From Brachypodium distachyon (Eukaryota > Streptophyta > Magnoliopsida > Poales > Poaceae): 64,000 nt of DNA. Under the pieces are notes generated by a model. It made no database searches and had not been told where the DNA came from. It saw only the letters and a program-made list of their open reading frames with translations. Below, one piece after another: positions 35,833 through 47,500 of the stretch (its first letter is position 1; each line of letters begins with the position of its first letter). The stretch spans positions 1,302,001-1,366,000 of the forward strand of contig NC_016131.3 in the NCBI RefSeq assembly GCF_000005505.3, given 5' to 3'. The position numbers and the translations under genes are program-made.

Positions 35833-36651
35833 TACAGTTTTTTTACAAGTATACTATGATTAAGCATTCTGATGCTCATATGATTAAAGGCTAATAGGGT
35901 AGAAGAATGCCCTTGTTTGAAACGAGGAATATATCTTGAACAGAAACAACTCAACAAATTTGCATAAACCATGAATTGCATCTACATATTACAACAGAAA
36001 TAAAAAATGCTCCTGACCCCTCAAATATGCATCTCATCGTTACATAACAACAAATTTGGGTTATAATTTTACTGTAATAAGGGTGTATACAGTATATACT
36101 ACAGTAATATATTCAATTTGGGTATATCAAGGTTGTCCCTGAATTTAACAGTACAGAAGGTCACAATCCTACAAATTTGTCATGTTTTGCTCATTGAAAT
36201 TTAGAGTATTACGTTGCAATGATGGGCTTATTTGTGGCTACGGCTATGGAAACACAAGAACTCGATGAGACAGTGGTTTGTGCTGCGTAAACTTGGCAGC
36301 TTTTCTACTCTTCTTCCCGAGCTATATATTCAACGGAAATAAACTGTAACCGAGTACAACGGCCTGAACTCACGGCATGCACAGCTCGCAGCTCGTGGTT
36401 TGTTATGGAAGGAAAACTTCAACGGAAAAGGAATCCTAGGCTGCATGCGATAGAAAGGAAATCTAGCCTAAGCAAAACGGAAAGCAACTATTTATTTCCA
36501 ACATTATTTCTGACTTAGAGCTCAGTAACACAAAGTGAAAAAAATGTAATGAGAAAGAAACCTGCAATCGTAACCTCTTGTTCCAGCATTCAAGATGTCC
36601 GCCGGGATGCATCCTACATTTATTATGATGCATCAGCACGTATGCATAACA

Positions 36652-37536
36652 CTACAATTTAGGGATTTTCCCAGTGAACTTGTTAGATGATAGATCTATA
36701 AGTTGTAACCCTAGAGCATTGCCTAGTGAAGCTGGGATGTGACCTTCAAACATGTTGCCATACAAGGAAAGATTCTTTAGATTAGGAAGAAGATAGCCAA
36801 AATTAGGTGGCAATGTTTTGCCTAGCATATTCTTCTCTAAGCTTAAAACTCGGAGAGAAGCTGAAAGATTGAAGATGGCATGTGGGAATTGACCTGAAAG
36901 CCTATTGTCTCCCAGAACCAAGCTTTCCAGGTTCTGTAATTGCCCAATCTCATTAGGAATGCTTCCATCGAGTTGATTTGACTCAAAATTTATATATATT
37001 AGACTTGGAGGAAACCCTATTTTTGGAGGAAACGCACCCACGAGCAAGTTTAAGGAGAAGTCCATGGAGAGTAAGCTGGAACAGTTTGAGAGTGCATCAG
37101 GAATTATCCCTGTCAAACTGTTGTTGTTCACAAAAAGGTACTGCAGTTGTTGGGCATGATTTAGGATAGGGAAGGTACCGGCGAAGCTATTATAGGAGAG
37201 GTCAAGCAGATAAAGGAAGGTAAGGTTTCCAAGAGAGGAGGTGATTTTGCCTTGTAAGTTCAGGCCGGGGAGGTTAAGCTGCTCAACGCGAAACGGTCGT
37301 GTTGTGGTGCATGCGATACCATTCCATCGACAGAAATGGGTGGTGGTGCTCCAGTTGCTCAAGGCTCCTTGAGGATCTTTGGTGATGCCCCGCTGGAAGT
37401 CGAGTAGCGCGTGCAGATCCACGCTGTTCTCCTGATTTCTTGAGCAGCAGACGTTGCCAACTGTACTATTACAGAGGAGTAGCAAAGCCACCAGTAAAAG
37501 CATGGCGAGCTTTGCCGATTGTTTGGGAGAACTCAT
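36652..37536 (-). pseudogene. LRR receptor kinase 5' fragment (LRR-XII/Xa21-like), truncated
   Basis: From an ATG at 37536 the frame gives a signal peptide (AMLLLVALLLLCNSTVG), an LRRNT domain (DLHALLDFQRGITKDPQGAL, CRWNGIAC) and about nine leucine-rich repeats. These include LQGKITSSLGNLTFLYLLDL and LDGSIPNEIGQLQNLESLVL. Such ectodomains belong to Xa21/EFR-type receptor kinases of about 1000 residues. Here the frame ends abruptly after FTGKIP, where PARG/FRS duplication DNA begins at 36660, and the stop lies in that foreign DNA. There is no transmembrane or kinase part. A 5' UTR intron (about 37563-37852) and promoter appear intact. A secreted truncated product is possible but unproven. Confidence 0.85.
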
Positions 37537-37859
37537 GAGGCACCCGTCGTCACCTGCATGCCTGCAATGTAAACTAGAACGTATAAACTTAGTGGCATGC
37601 GTACTTGCCATAAACAGCTGAACTGCATATTTACTACCGGCCGGGTACGTGTACGTTAAGCGGTTAAGCACAAGCTGTAATTAACCAGCTATAGACAACC
37701 TTACAATCCTATCAAAATTAAGTGCGAACGAGCGAGTGCGTGTGTGCTAGCTAGCATCGACTAGCAGTGATCAGTTGGTTGAATCCTAATGATGGAGTAA
37801 TTTATGTTCACCACACAAGCCAAAAGAGATGATTAAGGAGAGAGAATAGCGTACCTCTG

Positions 37860-38980
37860 CTCAGCCGGAGAGCACAATACGGCAGCTAAGCTAGTCGTTT
37901 CTGCTTGGTTTTGCCGGGTGTTTGCGAGTTGTGAAGCGTGAATTGGATGCTTAGCTGGCTCATGGTCCAGGGGTTTAAAAACTCAATCTAAATCACTCTA
38001 GCAGTTACCGATCTCCCCCGATCCGAACTAGGTATTCGGTTTTGAGCCCAAAAAATGAACCGATTAGATACCGAATACAGGTCCGGCCCGAAAACAAGAA
38101 TTTGGGGAACCGAAATGCCCCGAAACGAGTTCGTATATCTACGGCTCGGAAGGGCTGTTTCAATACCAAATCCGAAACCGAACGCGCGAATTACATTTTC
38201 AAATAGTTAGGATTTGAAATCGGTAACTGATCTGTGCAAACTTTTGTTGAACTGAAAACTGGGATTCAGTTGAACCGAACTCGTCCTGTTCGGTAACCGC
38301 TAGAGTTGCTCTTACACCACCCTCACATCCACACATTTGCTTCTCGTGGTAGCTTGACCGGGGCTGCACGAAGACCTTGAGTCCGTCAAACTTTCCGGTA
38401 ACCGGTAATTTTCACCGTCTCTCGTCGCTAACCGTTGTTGTCGCTGTTTGAGCTGGACAAGGTTCCATACTCCAACCTCGAATCCCACAGGTCTACCGCT
38501 GGTCCGGCACTCCGGCTATATACTTTTCAACCGGAACCAGACAGACATATTTTGCGTTGATCTCCAGAGGTTTCGATGCTGACAAACATCAGCATGTGGA
38601 GTAGGTTACTGGTCTAAGATTCTTCACAAATGATTTTGCGATGGCCGTGCGTGCTTTCAGAATGTATTGCGTGGATATGGTTCGTTCGTTGGATTCCTTG
38701 GATGGACCAGCGGGTCAAGTAAACGTGTATCGGTTCAAGATGGATGACCGTGCCGTGTACAAATGCCGTGACTTCCACGAAAGGTTACCTCATGGAGAAC
38801 TATCGTCTCAGCTCCCTGGAAGAAATGTACAAAATGTCGTGACTTCCATCAACTTTCGCGTGCACCACGTAAGCTTTTTAAGATTTTCTTCTATGCCAGT
38901 CGTCCACAATAACTGTGCGTCAATGCGCGAGGACCAATTTGAAGCAACGAAGCTCTTACGTGTATATATTCTTCTCGAAC
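37860..38980. other. Upstream region of LRR fragment and unassigned DNA
   Basis: 37860-37990 probably contains the promoter and first non-coding exon of the LRR fragment. Beyond it, to about 38330, lies DNA rich in CCGAA/TTCGG words. An open frame at 38641-38997 (+, starting MAVRAFRMYCVDM) resembles no protein I know. Its last part runs into the duplicated PARG intron, so I do not call it a gene. Confidence 0.45.
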
Positions 38981-38981
38981 A

Positions 38982-39223
38982 AATCCCATGTTGTTAGGCC
39001 CTCTTTTTATGTTCTCTTCACCTTAATTCGTTTTCCTTGCATCATCACATTGTGACAGGTGATCCAGTGGATATTGCTCCATGGGTGGACTGTCGGCGAG
39101 TTGTGGCACATGCTTGTCCAGTATTCAACCCAGACGCTGGGAGGAGAAACGCACGAGGGCTTTTTGACTTGGTTACTTCCGAAGGACGGCGCTAGTAGCA
39201 ATGTGGATTACATGTGTGAGTAG
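38982..39223 (+). pseudogene. PARG last-exon copy (copy C)
   Basis: Homology to PARG begins in intron 8 at about 38982 (AATCCCATGTTG). It includes the complete last exon, 39059-39223, with its acceptor CAG and stop codon. The 165-bp frame is undamaged ([17 protein letters not shown] ... [13 protein letters not shown]) but isolated from exons 1-8, so it cannot make PARG. It lies where the original PARG 3' end would be expected relative to the convergent FAR1-related gene. Confidence 0.92.
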
Positions 39224-40661
39224 CCTGATGTCGTGAGGTTAGCATCTACGTGTAATGCGCAGCTGTGCACTATACTTGTGTAGCAATTCTTTGATTTTTT
39301 TTTTCCCTGGCCACAAACTGGCTAGCAATGCGTGAGACCAAGCATTTTGTTATTGCCGACGGTTACATGATTCACGATCCACACAGGATTTTATGCAAGC
39401 AAACTGTGTTAATGAAGCCATTCGATCGCCCTCTTACCACAAAATGAGACGATGTGCTGACCTGATGTACAGAAGAGACATCTACTACTCGGGCAATTCT
39501 CTCCATCACATGGATATCACGTGACAAAACAATTTACAAAAAATGTTGAGTTGTCAAACGACATTCACATAGTGTGGCATCTTCAGGAAAGCTATTGAGT
39601 GGCCAAGTCGCGACTGGGTAACATAACTTGGTTAGCAGATTCAAAGTTCAAGAAAGCTATCGAGTTCTCGTCAAGGATCAGATATGGCCAGCCATGTCGC
39701 GTGACAACATTCCTGTTAGTTTCTACGTAGATGAAACTAGATCAACAGCTGGTGCTGCATGCATTCTCCCCACGCAGCCTCTGATGTCAGATAGATGAAG
39801 CTAATAGACCCTGGAGCCACACAGGCCCATTGGTCTCCCCCTTGGGTTGCAGACTCTTCTGTACATCTGATCTAAAACCTGCAGCAGCATTAGACGGAAC
39901 CGTTACAAAATGGAATCGACAAGCGTCCGGAAACAGGCTGAAAAGAATGTTGTTTACATATGCCAGGGAGAAAATTTCCGGTTCAAACAGACAGAGTTTG
40001 CTTTCTAATAATGCTCGATCAAACAGACAAGCTGTTCCAGATTGTCCAACAGGTTTGACATGTGAAATGCTAAAAACTTTGCAAAATACTCAAAACGAGT
40101 TGCAAGACAAAAAAAGAGAGGCTATACACAATTAATTAAGTTCAACAGGTAACTCCATGAACGTCCAGGTCTGTTCATACTCAATGATATGTTCTGCAGT
40201 TTTTTACAAGTCTACTATGATTAAGCATTCTGATACTCATATGATTAAAGGCTAATAGGGTAGAAAAGTGCCCTTGTTTAAGACGAGGAAGATATCTTGA
40301 ACAGAAACAACTCAACAAATTTGCATTAACCATGAATTGCATCTCCATACTACAACAGAAATAAAAATGCTCCCGACCCCTCAAATATGTGTCTCATCTT
40401 TAAAGAACAACGAATTTGGGTGATAATTTTACTGTAATAAGGGTGTACACTAATATATTCAGTTTGGGTATATCAAGGTTGTTCCTGGATTTAACAGTAC
40501 AGAAGGTCACAATCCGACAGTATAAATTTGTCATGTTTTGCTCATTGAAATTTAGAATTACATTGCAATGATGGGATTATTTCTGAGTAAGAGCTCAGTA
40601 ACACAAAGTGAAAAAATGTAATGAGAAAGAAACCTGCCATCGTAACCTCTTGTTTCAGCAT
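39224..40661. repeat. PARG-FRS intergenic DNA (copy C)
   Basis: Non-coding DNA homologous to the flanks of copies A and B, leading directly into the 3' end of the intact FAR1-related gene. This copy probably represents the ancestral junction between the two convergent genes. No gene or RNA is seen. Confidence 0.8.
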
Positions 40662-43533
40662 TCAAGATGTCCGCCTGCCATAAGGCGCTTGATCATCCTA
40701 CATTTATTATGATGCATCAGCAGATATGCATAACACTACAATTTCATGAGACAGCTTGACTCACACAAACCCTCTAAAATACTAGACAGATGCAAAGTAC
40801 CCATTCACCTGAAATATATTTGGATACACCCACTGGACTCCCCTAGATTGCTCTGCTGATGGCGTCTGTTGACCAAACTGTCCGATATGAAGAAGACCAG
40901 TAAATTATTTTCCTCTATTGCACATATAATATTAAAAAAATGGAAATGGAAATACAGTAATGTCGCTGAAAAGAAAAACCTGCAAGGTGTTGCCAGGATG
41001 TAGCTGATCACCATAATGATGTGGATGGCTAGATTGCACCCCATAACGGCTCTCAAATGATAACTCGTTAGGATTAACTTCTTCCTGGAAGTTATACAGT
41101 TAAAAGTAAGGATACTACCAAGACTCCCGTATCTAATAATGAATTTAATAAACAAATATTGATGATAGAGACTACCATAAGATCATCAACACCATGTGGC
41201 CTGACATGAGTACCAAGGTTGGAGGCAGTCGAAGTAGAATGAAAAGCATCCTTCTGGCTTGCATCTGATGATACAAGTAAAGAATCCTACCACAGAACAA
41301 ATAAAACTTTATTAGCACGAACAGCAAACTAATGCAAGGAGTTCGTAAACTAGAAGTAAGGAGGCACCTTGTTGCCATATTGATTTGATACAGACTCCAT
41401 GCTTATCTCTTTACTCTTTTTAGGAGGACGGCCACGGCGCTTTTTGGATGGACCCACCTCAGATGAACCAGGCTGTGCATGGCTATCGCCATTTGCAATT
41501 GCACGTTCAGATGGTGAAAGTTTGTGCTCCAATTCACGACACAAATTATCATCAAGAAGAGTCCTTTTCATGTCGCTTATTAGTTTTAACGCATGCTGAT
41601 ACTTCTCATCTGAAACCATTCCAATCTCAACAAGGCGGAGACACTGCAAAGTAATATGATCGTAACGCTCAACATGATTACTCGACACTAAATCCTTCAA
41701 TGGATTATCCAGAACATGCAACTGCTTAAAGTCGCTCCGCCACCTGTTAAGTACATAACAAGGGGGGATATCGTACACTTGCTGCCATTTAAGCACCGAT
41801 AATGCATGCCGACAAACAATTCCACTAAACTGAAATAGGCCACAGTTACACTCCATCCTGTTAGTCTCCATACAGTGAACAACCTCATACTTTTTATTCA
41901 CCATCTCTCTGCCTGGTTCTGCTAAATCAATAACTACAAAAGAAGATGTCGAACCATCCAGCTGAACTTGGCATTGCATGGTTGATTTTAGCTCATCCTG
42001 GAATTTCACAAACATGTTCAAGGTGTAAATTTTGGATAGCTGCTCTTCCATAGGAAATTTGGATACAAGGACCCTGCTGCTACTTAATGACTCAAAATCA
42101 TCCTGTTGCTCCATCTTGTGCTTGTTCTGTACAAGAATCATGTAGCTGCTAAGGAACGACACCAATGTGGTTTCTCGGCTTAATGAATCATCAAAAAATG
42201 CACCTGGGTTTTCCCGGTGGTTAACAGACAATCCAGCCCATAAGGCATCTTTCAGGAAGGACGGGACCCACAAGTGTCGATTTTCATACAGAAAGATGAT
42301 CCATTCATTATCCTGAAGGCCAAATCTATCAATCAAGTTCTTCCACCTTGCCTCAAACTCATCATCCTTCAAGGAATCATATATTACAGCCTCCAATTCA
42401 GTTTTAATTGATTCATATTCTGCTAACTCTCCTAATTTTTCTGAAATACTTCTGACTATATGCCAATCACTTATTCTATGGCGTGTTTTTGGAAATACTT
42501 CTCGAACCGCAGCTTTTATCGCCACACACTCATCAGTAATTATGGCGTTTGGAAGCTGACCCTTCATGCAAGTTAGCCATGACTTGAACAACCATAGGAA
42601 GCTCTCTGTACTCTCGTCTGAAAGCAAGCCACAGCCTAACAAAACCAGCTGACCATGATGATTCACCCCAAGAAATAAAACAAGCGGAACATCAAACTTC
42701 TTCCTCAAGCAGCTTGTGTCGACCCAAATAGCATCGCTAAAATATTGGTATGCTTCCCTGGATCTTGCATCAGCCCAAAGAACACTCCGTAGATTACCCT
42801 CCACATAAAAATCCATGACATAGAAGAAGTTTGGCTGCTTTGCCTGCATCTCCCCAAAGAAACCATTGATGGCCTGAACATCACCCTCCCTGATCTTAAG
42901 CCGCCCCCAGTCATCAAACATCAGGACCTCAGTGTCGCCACCGGAAGTCAAGCATTCGCCTCTGGCGGCCCTAACCACTAGATCTTTGCTCATCCCACTG
43001 GGCAACGTCTTGTAGCACCTCAGAAAGCGAGCCGCCGAGGGATTCAACGCGTGGTTGTGCTCGAGACTGACGTCCGTCAGGTGCAGCAACCCATCCCCCC
43101 ACAGCCTCGCGACGACGGTGGCCTGGCAGTTGGTCTTGGCCGTCGGCCTCGCCTGGTAGCAGGCGTCCTCCTTCCCATTCCCCCACTTGTTACACACGAG
43201 CACCAGCCGCCGGCAGAGGCCGGCCTTGGTGAAGGACGACTTCTTCACACAAACGCCAAACCCCGAGCGCAGCGCGTAGCGCTTGTAGAAGTTGAGCACC
43301 TCCTCGTACGACTTGAACACCATCCCGTCCCTCGGCGTCCGGTCGTCCCCGTCGGGCGCCGCCGCCCTATTATCGGCGGCCACGTCCAGCTCGATGCTCT
43401 CCGCCGCCGCCTCCACCATGGCGACGAGCTCCTTGCTGCCGGGCGAGACGTCCTCCCCGTCGTCGTCGTCGTCTTCGTGCTGCTTGGCGGCGAAAGCCAG
43501 CTCTTCCTCCACCGGAGCCGAGTCCACCTCCAT
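40662..43533 (-). CDS. FAR1-related sequence (FRS) transcription factor
   Basis: FRS proteins are domesticated Mutator-like transposases that act as nuclear transcription regulators, for example in light signalling. Exons in transcription order are 43533-41368, 41286-41176, 41084-40980, 40877-40809 and 40697-40662. All are in phase 0 with GT-AG borders, giving 828 residues. After an acidic N-terminus comes the FAR1 DNA-binding region (~70-165; FKSYEEVLNFYKRYALRSGF, LEHNHAL). A MULE transposase core follows (~235-400; FFYVMDFYVEGNLRSVLWAD, AIITDECVAIKAAVREVFP, HRISDWH). Then come a SWIM zinc finger (ECNCGLFQFSGIVCRHAL) and an AT-hook-like KKRRGRPPKK. The start at 43533 is the first ATG in frame; an extension upstream would need a TTG. 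Truncated copies of its 3' exons sit at 16782 and 36590. Confidence 0.93.
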
Positions 43534-43895
43534 CGTGTGCTCCGTGCCACCCGCCAATCAATCTACAGCACCCGCGGAGGACCCAGTAGGGCGGCCGCCC
43601 TACCTTGATTTCTGCCTCAGTTACGAATTGGGGAAGATTAAGGAGATGAAACGGGGAGCTGAAGGGCGGAATCCGTTCGTGGGGTGATGGGAGGAGAAAC
43701 GGTCGGGAGTGGGAGAATCGAAGGGGAGATCAACCTTGGGTGGAGGCGCTCGCGCGAGGAGGAAGACGAGCTAGGGGGCTGGCGGCGCTCGCGCGAGGAG
43801 GAAGACGAGCAACGGAGCGAGGGGGCTGAACTGGAGCGCTCGGCACTCGGCAGCGAGATGGGGTCAGAGCTGGCTAACGGCCCGCTCCGCTAAGA
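43534..43895 (-). promoter_or_regulatory. FRS leader and proximal promoter
   Basis: GC-rich, purine-skewed DNA directly upstream of the FRS start, probably holding the 5' UTR. It contains a direct repeat of about 27 bp: GGCGCTCGCGCGAGGAGGAA followed by GACGAGC, at about 43745 and 43784. A GT-rich donor-like site and an acceptor-like CTGTAG just upstream of the ATG suggest a leader intron, which is uncertain. Confidence 0.45.
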
Positions 43896-44550
43896 CCAGG
43901 CCCGGGTCCACTCCAGCCCAGGACATAAACGGGCCGTGCCGTGCCGGCCCACTAAAACGGAGGGCAGGTCTAAGCACTAAAGTTTAGACATTGATTGTTT
44001 AAATTCATGAAAGGCAAATCCACTGTACATGGATGGAAAATTATGTGGTAGCTGTTTATCAAAAACATATATGCCAATAAGGTCTTATCCATCATTCACA
44101 AAAGGTCTTTTGTTACTCAGCTCATCTTGTATAAAATGTACACTTGGTATTGCAACTGCTCTCTTTGCAAAAAAAAAAAAATATTTCAACTGCTCTACTC
44201 TGGACTTCACAGGAGATTTTTTTTATAAAAACAAAAATGAGAGGGACAACTTTACAGGATAATTTTTTCCTGTGTAGCCTTTGAACTTGGACTGTGGATT
44301 TGATATGCATCAGTGTGTCCCCTGATGTTCTTCTAACAGGATGTACAATAAAATGGATCTATGCAAAGAGATTGCTTGGTGTGTCTAGACCCCAGACTGA
44401 TCCCAATATGTGCTTCATGCTTTTGCTCCCTCCCAGGCGCGCTCGGATGTAGCGGTGCACCATGTGACTGTCATCCGCTCTTGCTGTTAGGTTCGCGTTA
44501 TAGTTCTCAGTGAGGTACTAGTTTTCTCGTGATCCGTGATCTGATCTAAC
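43896..44550. other. Intergenic DNA between FRS and CASTOR
   Basis: AT-rich sequence between the 5' side of FRS and the 3' side of the channel gene, both on the minus strand. It presumably includes the channel 3' UTR. A long A-run lies at about 44169-44181. No gene or defined repeat is seen. Confidence 0.5.
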
Positions 44551-47500
44551 TCATTCCTTCTCGGCTATAGCAACAAAAACATCCTTGGGTGACCACCTTC
44601 GCCTTGAAACTTTGTCCGGTGGATTGATTATCGCACGCTCAGCATCCTCGAGGCGGTACCCGATGACAACCTCTTTCCTCTGCCTGGCTCGTAGCATGAC
44701 CTCAAAGAAATTTAGCTCCTCGTCTTCTCGAAGGTACAGATCGGATTGTCGTATTTGCATTTCGTTCCCCTGCAGAAGAGTTTGGTTGTAGGGTCACTAG
44801 TTGTGCTGATGCATAAACCGGACAATGCTAACTACAGACCTTTTGAACCAAAGAAGAACATGTATGTGTACGGTAGCAAACTAGTCAACCTATTTATGCA
44901 AACTTCTCCTTTTCTGGAGGTAATGATCTATAGGCAAACTTACGATTATGCTATAGTAATGTCAGTTTCAAAACTCTAATAATTAATTTAAAAAACTCAG
45001 GTATATGTATATATGAAGAAATAATTAAACGACGACAAGTTGAACATCTGCATATACGTGAAGAAACATGTGATCTGACTGCTTTAGAAGCCTAACCTTT
45101 TTCTTAGGGAAAAAATCTCGAGAAAAATATGAGTCATACCTGCTCAGCGAAGAGCTCCTCCAACACATAATTTATTTGCCGATCTTCTGCTACCATTGCT
45201 AATGCCATGCTCACAAGTTCATTTGAAAGAACATAGTCACTAATTTTCGACATGGATAATAAATTTTTAGTCCTAGGATCCAATATCTCACTGATTATGA
45301 CAGATTTATCAGATGCTTGTTGCATCTCCCCCATCCAAGAACCTTCTGAGAAACTTCCTCGGAAAACATCTGAAACCATCGCTTCCCTGTATGGAAGCCT
45401 TTTTGCCTGCAGTATAGTTCGAAGTGATAAAGAAATGCAAAGATCTTAGTATAGCCTTGTTGCATTATGAAAGATAACTGAGAAAAAAAATAGCACATAA
45501 TCAAAGATAATGTCTGTCAGAAGATGACATCATCTGCAGAAATGATGAGTTAAATCAAAGAACAATCCAAATGATTTTACGTTTCTAGAACGACCTGAAT
45601 ATCTCTGATCAGCAGTAGTGTTGCAAGGGATCTCGAATCAGCTTGGATTGCTGAATCTTCCACAGATTCGTCTGCCAAAATCAAGATCTGCAATTGAATT
45701 CAAGGAAGCTCAGTGAGATGAAAGAAACAAGCAGCTGAGAACACATAGGAAGCTCAACAGGACTCCCTTTAGCCAGGAAAACAATCTTATTTCTGCAGAA
45801 CTTACAGAATCAAACGATTCTAAAGGGAGGCTCTCCAAGTGACGGCGAATAACAGCATTTCCTTCACGATGAACCAATGTAATATTTTCTAGACGAGTGA
45901 AGTCCAGACCTCCATCAATTAACTTTCTTTCTCTGTCCATCTCAGGGACATCATTGAACATCCACAACTCTGACCCTGGAGCTAGAAAAGCATCCAGTAC
46001 CTGAATAACTTAAACGAAGTTAAAATATGTTGTTCGCCAAAACTAAATGCACTATATTCCAGGGATAAAAACAAACAAGGTCAAATGTTGCATATCTGTC
46101 AAAATGTTTGACAATAATGGTAATATGTTATGCATAAACAATCCCTGCAGTACTTACAGCTTTGAGCTGCAGTCAGTATAATAGGAACATGCTGTTAGCA
46201 TGACAAAGTTCTATTTTTCAAAAAAATCTCTTTCTGCACAATTTTGTACAATCTAGAGGTGAACAGTTTAATGATATGTACACAATATTTGCTAAATCCA
46301 CAAGTTTGCTATAGTACAAGCATCAGGTCATACAATATAGAGGTATAAGTCAAAAACCTAAATAGACAACTAATACTAATGTGAGGAACCCAGGCACACG
46401 ATGAGAACGAATTTATAATGATGCAAAACACGCATGAGCTTCATAATTAGAGTTAGCCATGTACATCGAAAGTTAAGGAAAACAGTATACATCAGATTTA
46501 AAGGCAACAGCAAATTTAAGAGCACCCATAAGACCTGAAAGGGTCATTGCCTCACTCCATCAACTATGCTGCCATGGCATGATTAGCTCAATTAGACATA
46601 AGGAAAGTCAGAAGAGGAAGAAATACTGCATTTTCATAGTTTTGATGTCGGCAAATTTTTCCTCTGAATGCTACGAATTACTGCTCCACATGAGTATCCA
46701 GAAGAGGATAAGAATGCTAATTTGTATCCATAATCAAGTTACCATTATCATATCTTCCATATCACGCCGCCAACCACAAAACAATATTCTTTCTGGAGAC
46801 TTTGGGACAACAAAATCTTTAGGCGGATAGCCTCTCCTAACCTGCACAATTTTACAGAGAAAATGTAATTAGGGCTTGTAGAAAGGCTTACCACAATCAT
46901 ATCATCTATATCCCGTCGCATTCCACAAAGAAGAATCTTCTGAGGATTTCTTTCATGGCGAACAATGTCTATGAAAACAGCTTCTTTAACCTGAATAATA
47001 AAATTGACTCTGTTTTTGTAAACTTCATTACAGGATGTTCTATATAAGTGCAGTGTCGATACTGAACTTTCTTAAGTTAAGATAACTAGTTCATACTTCC
47101 AGAAAGTGAAGACAACCTCATATCTTACATCTGTAAACCACAAAATGGTGTTATGCAGTTGCACTTTTGTCCTCATGAACAAAAGGGGAAGGGATAATTG
47201 TCAAATCTTAATGCCAAAGCAATCAAGTTTCACTTTGGCTGAGCTAAAATTATATTTACTATTGTGTGTTTGACTCCATGTATCCTAATAAGTAATAACG
47301 TAAGTTTTCTGAGGCAAGCATTTCAAAAAGATGCTTAGCAATAATTAATGTGATGTTCTAAAGGAATTCTGTAGCACAAGTTAATGATCTACAAGGTTAA
47401 TCTAACATGTTCAGTACAGTAGGCACTAGGCACAATGGGACGTTAGTTAGTACTTCCTAAAGGATATAAGGAAAAACATACTGAAACTATTACAGTTGCT

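Larger units (their letters stand above)
34575..36660. repeat. Duplicated PARG 3' flank (copy B)
   Basis: Non-coding DNA homologous to 15240-16870 and 39224-40745. It includes a relic of the last FAR1-related exon at about 36590-36620, in which about 20 bp is altered. It also holds two Stowaway MITEs and an extra segment at about 36240-36490 not seen in the other copies. Homology ends at 36660, where the LRR kinase fragment begins. Confidence 0.82.

Noticed and set aside
43534..43557. Upstream extension of the FRS protein by eight residues
   Set aside because: It would require a TTG start. The first ATG at 43533 gives a good N-terminus.
46743..46990. Both CASTOR exon 8 versions included in one mRNA
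   Set aside because: The frame would be kept, but the 50-bp intron is too short for efficient plant splicing, and a duplicated Rossmann strand-helix would disrupt the fold. I kept mutually exclusive use as the more likely reading.
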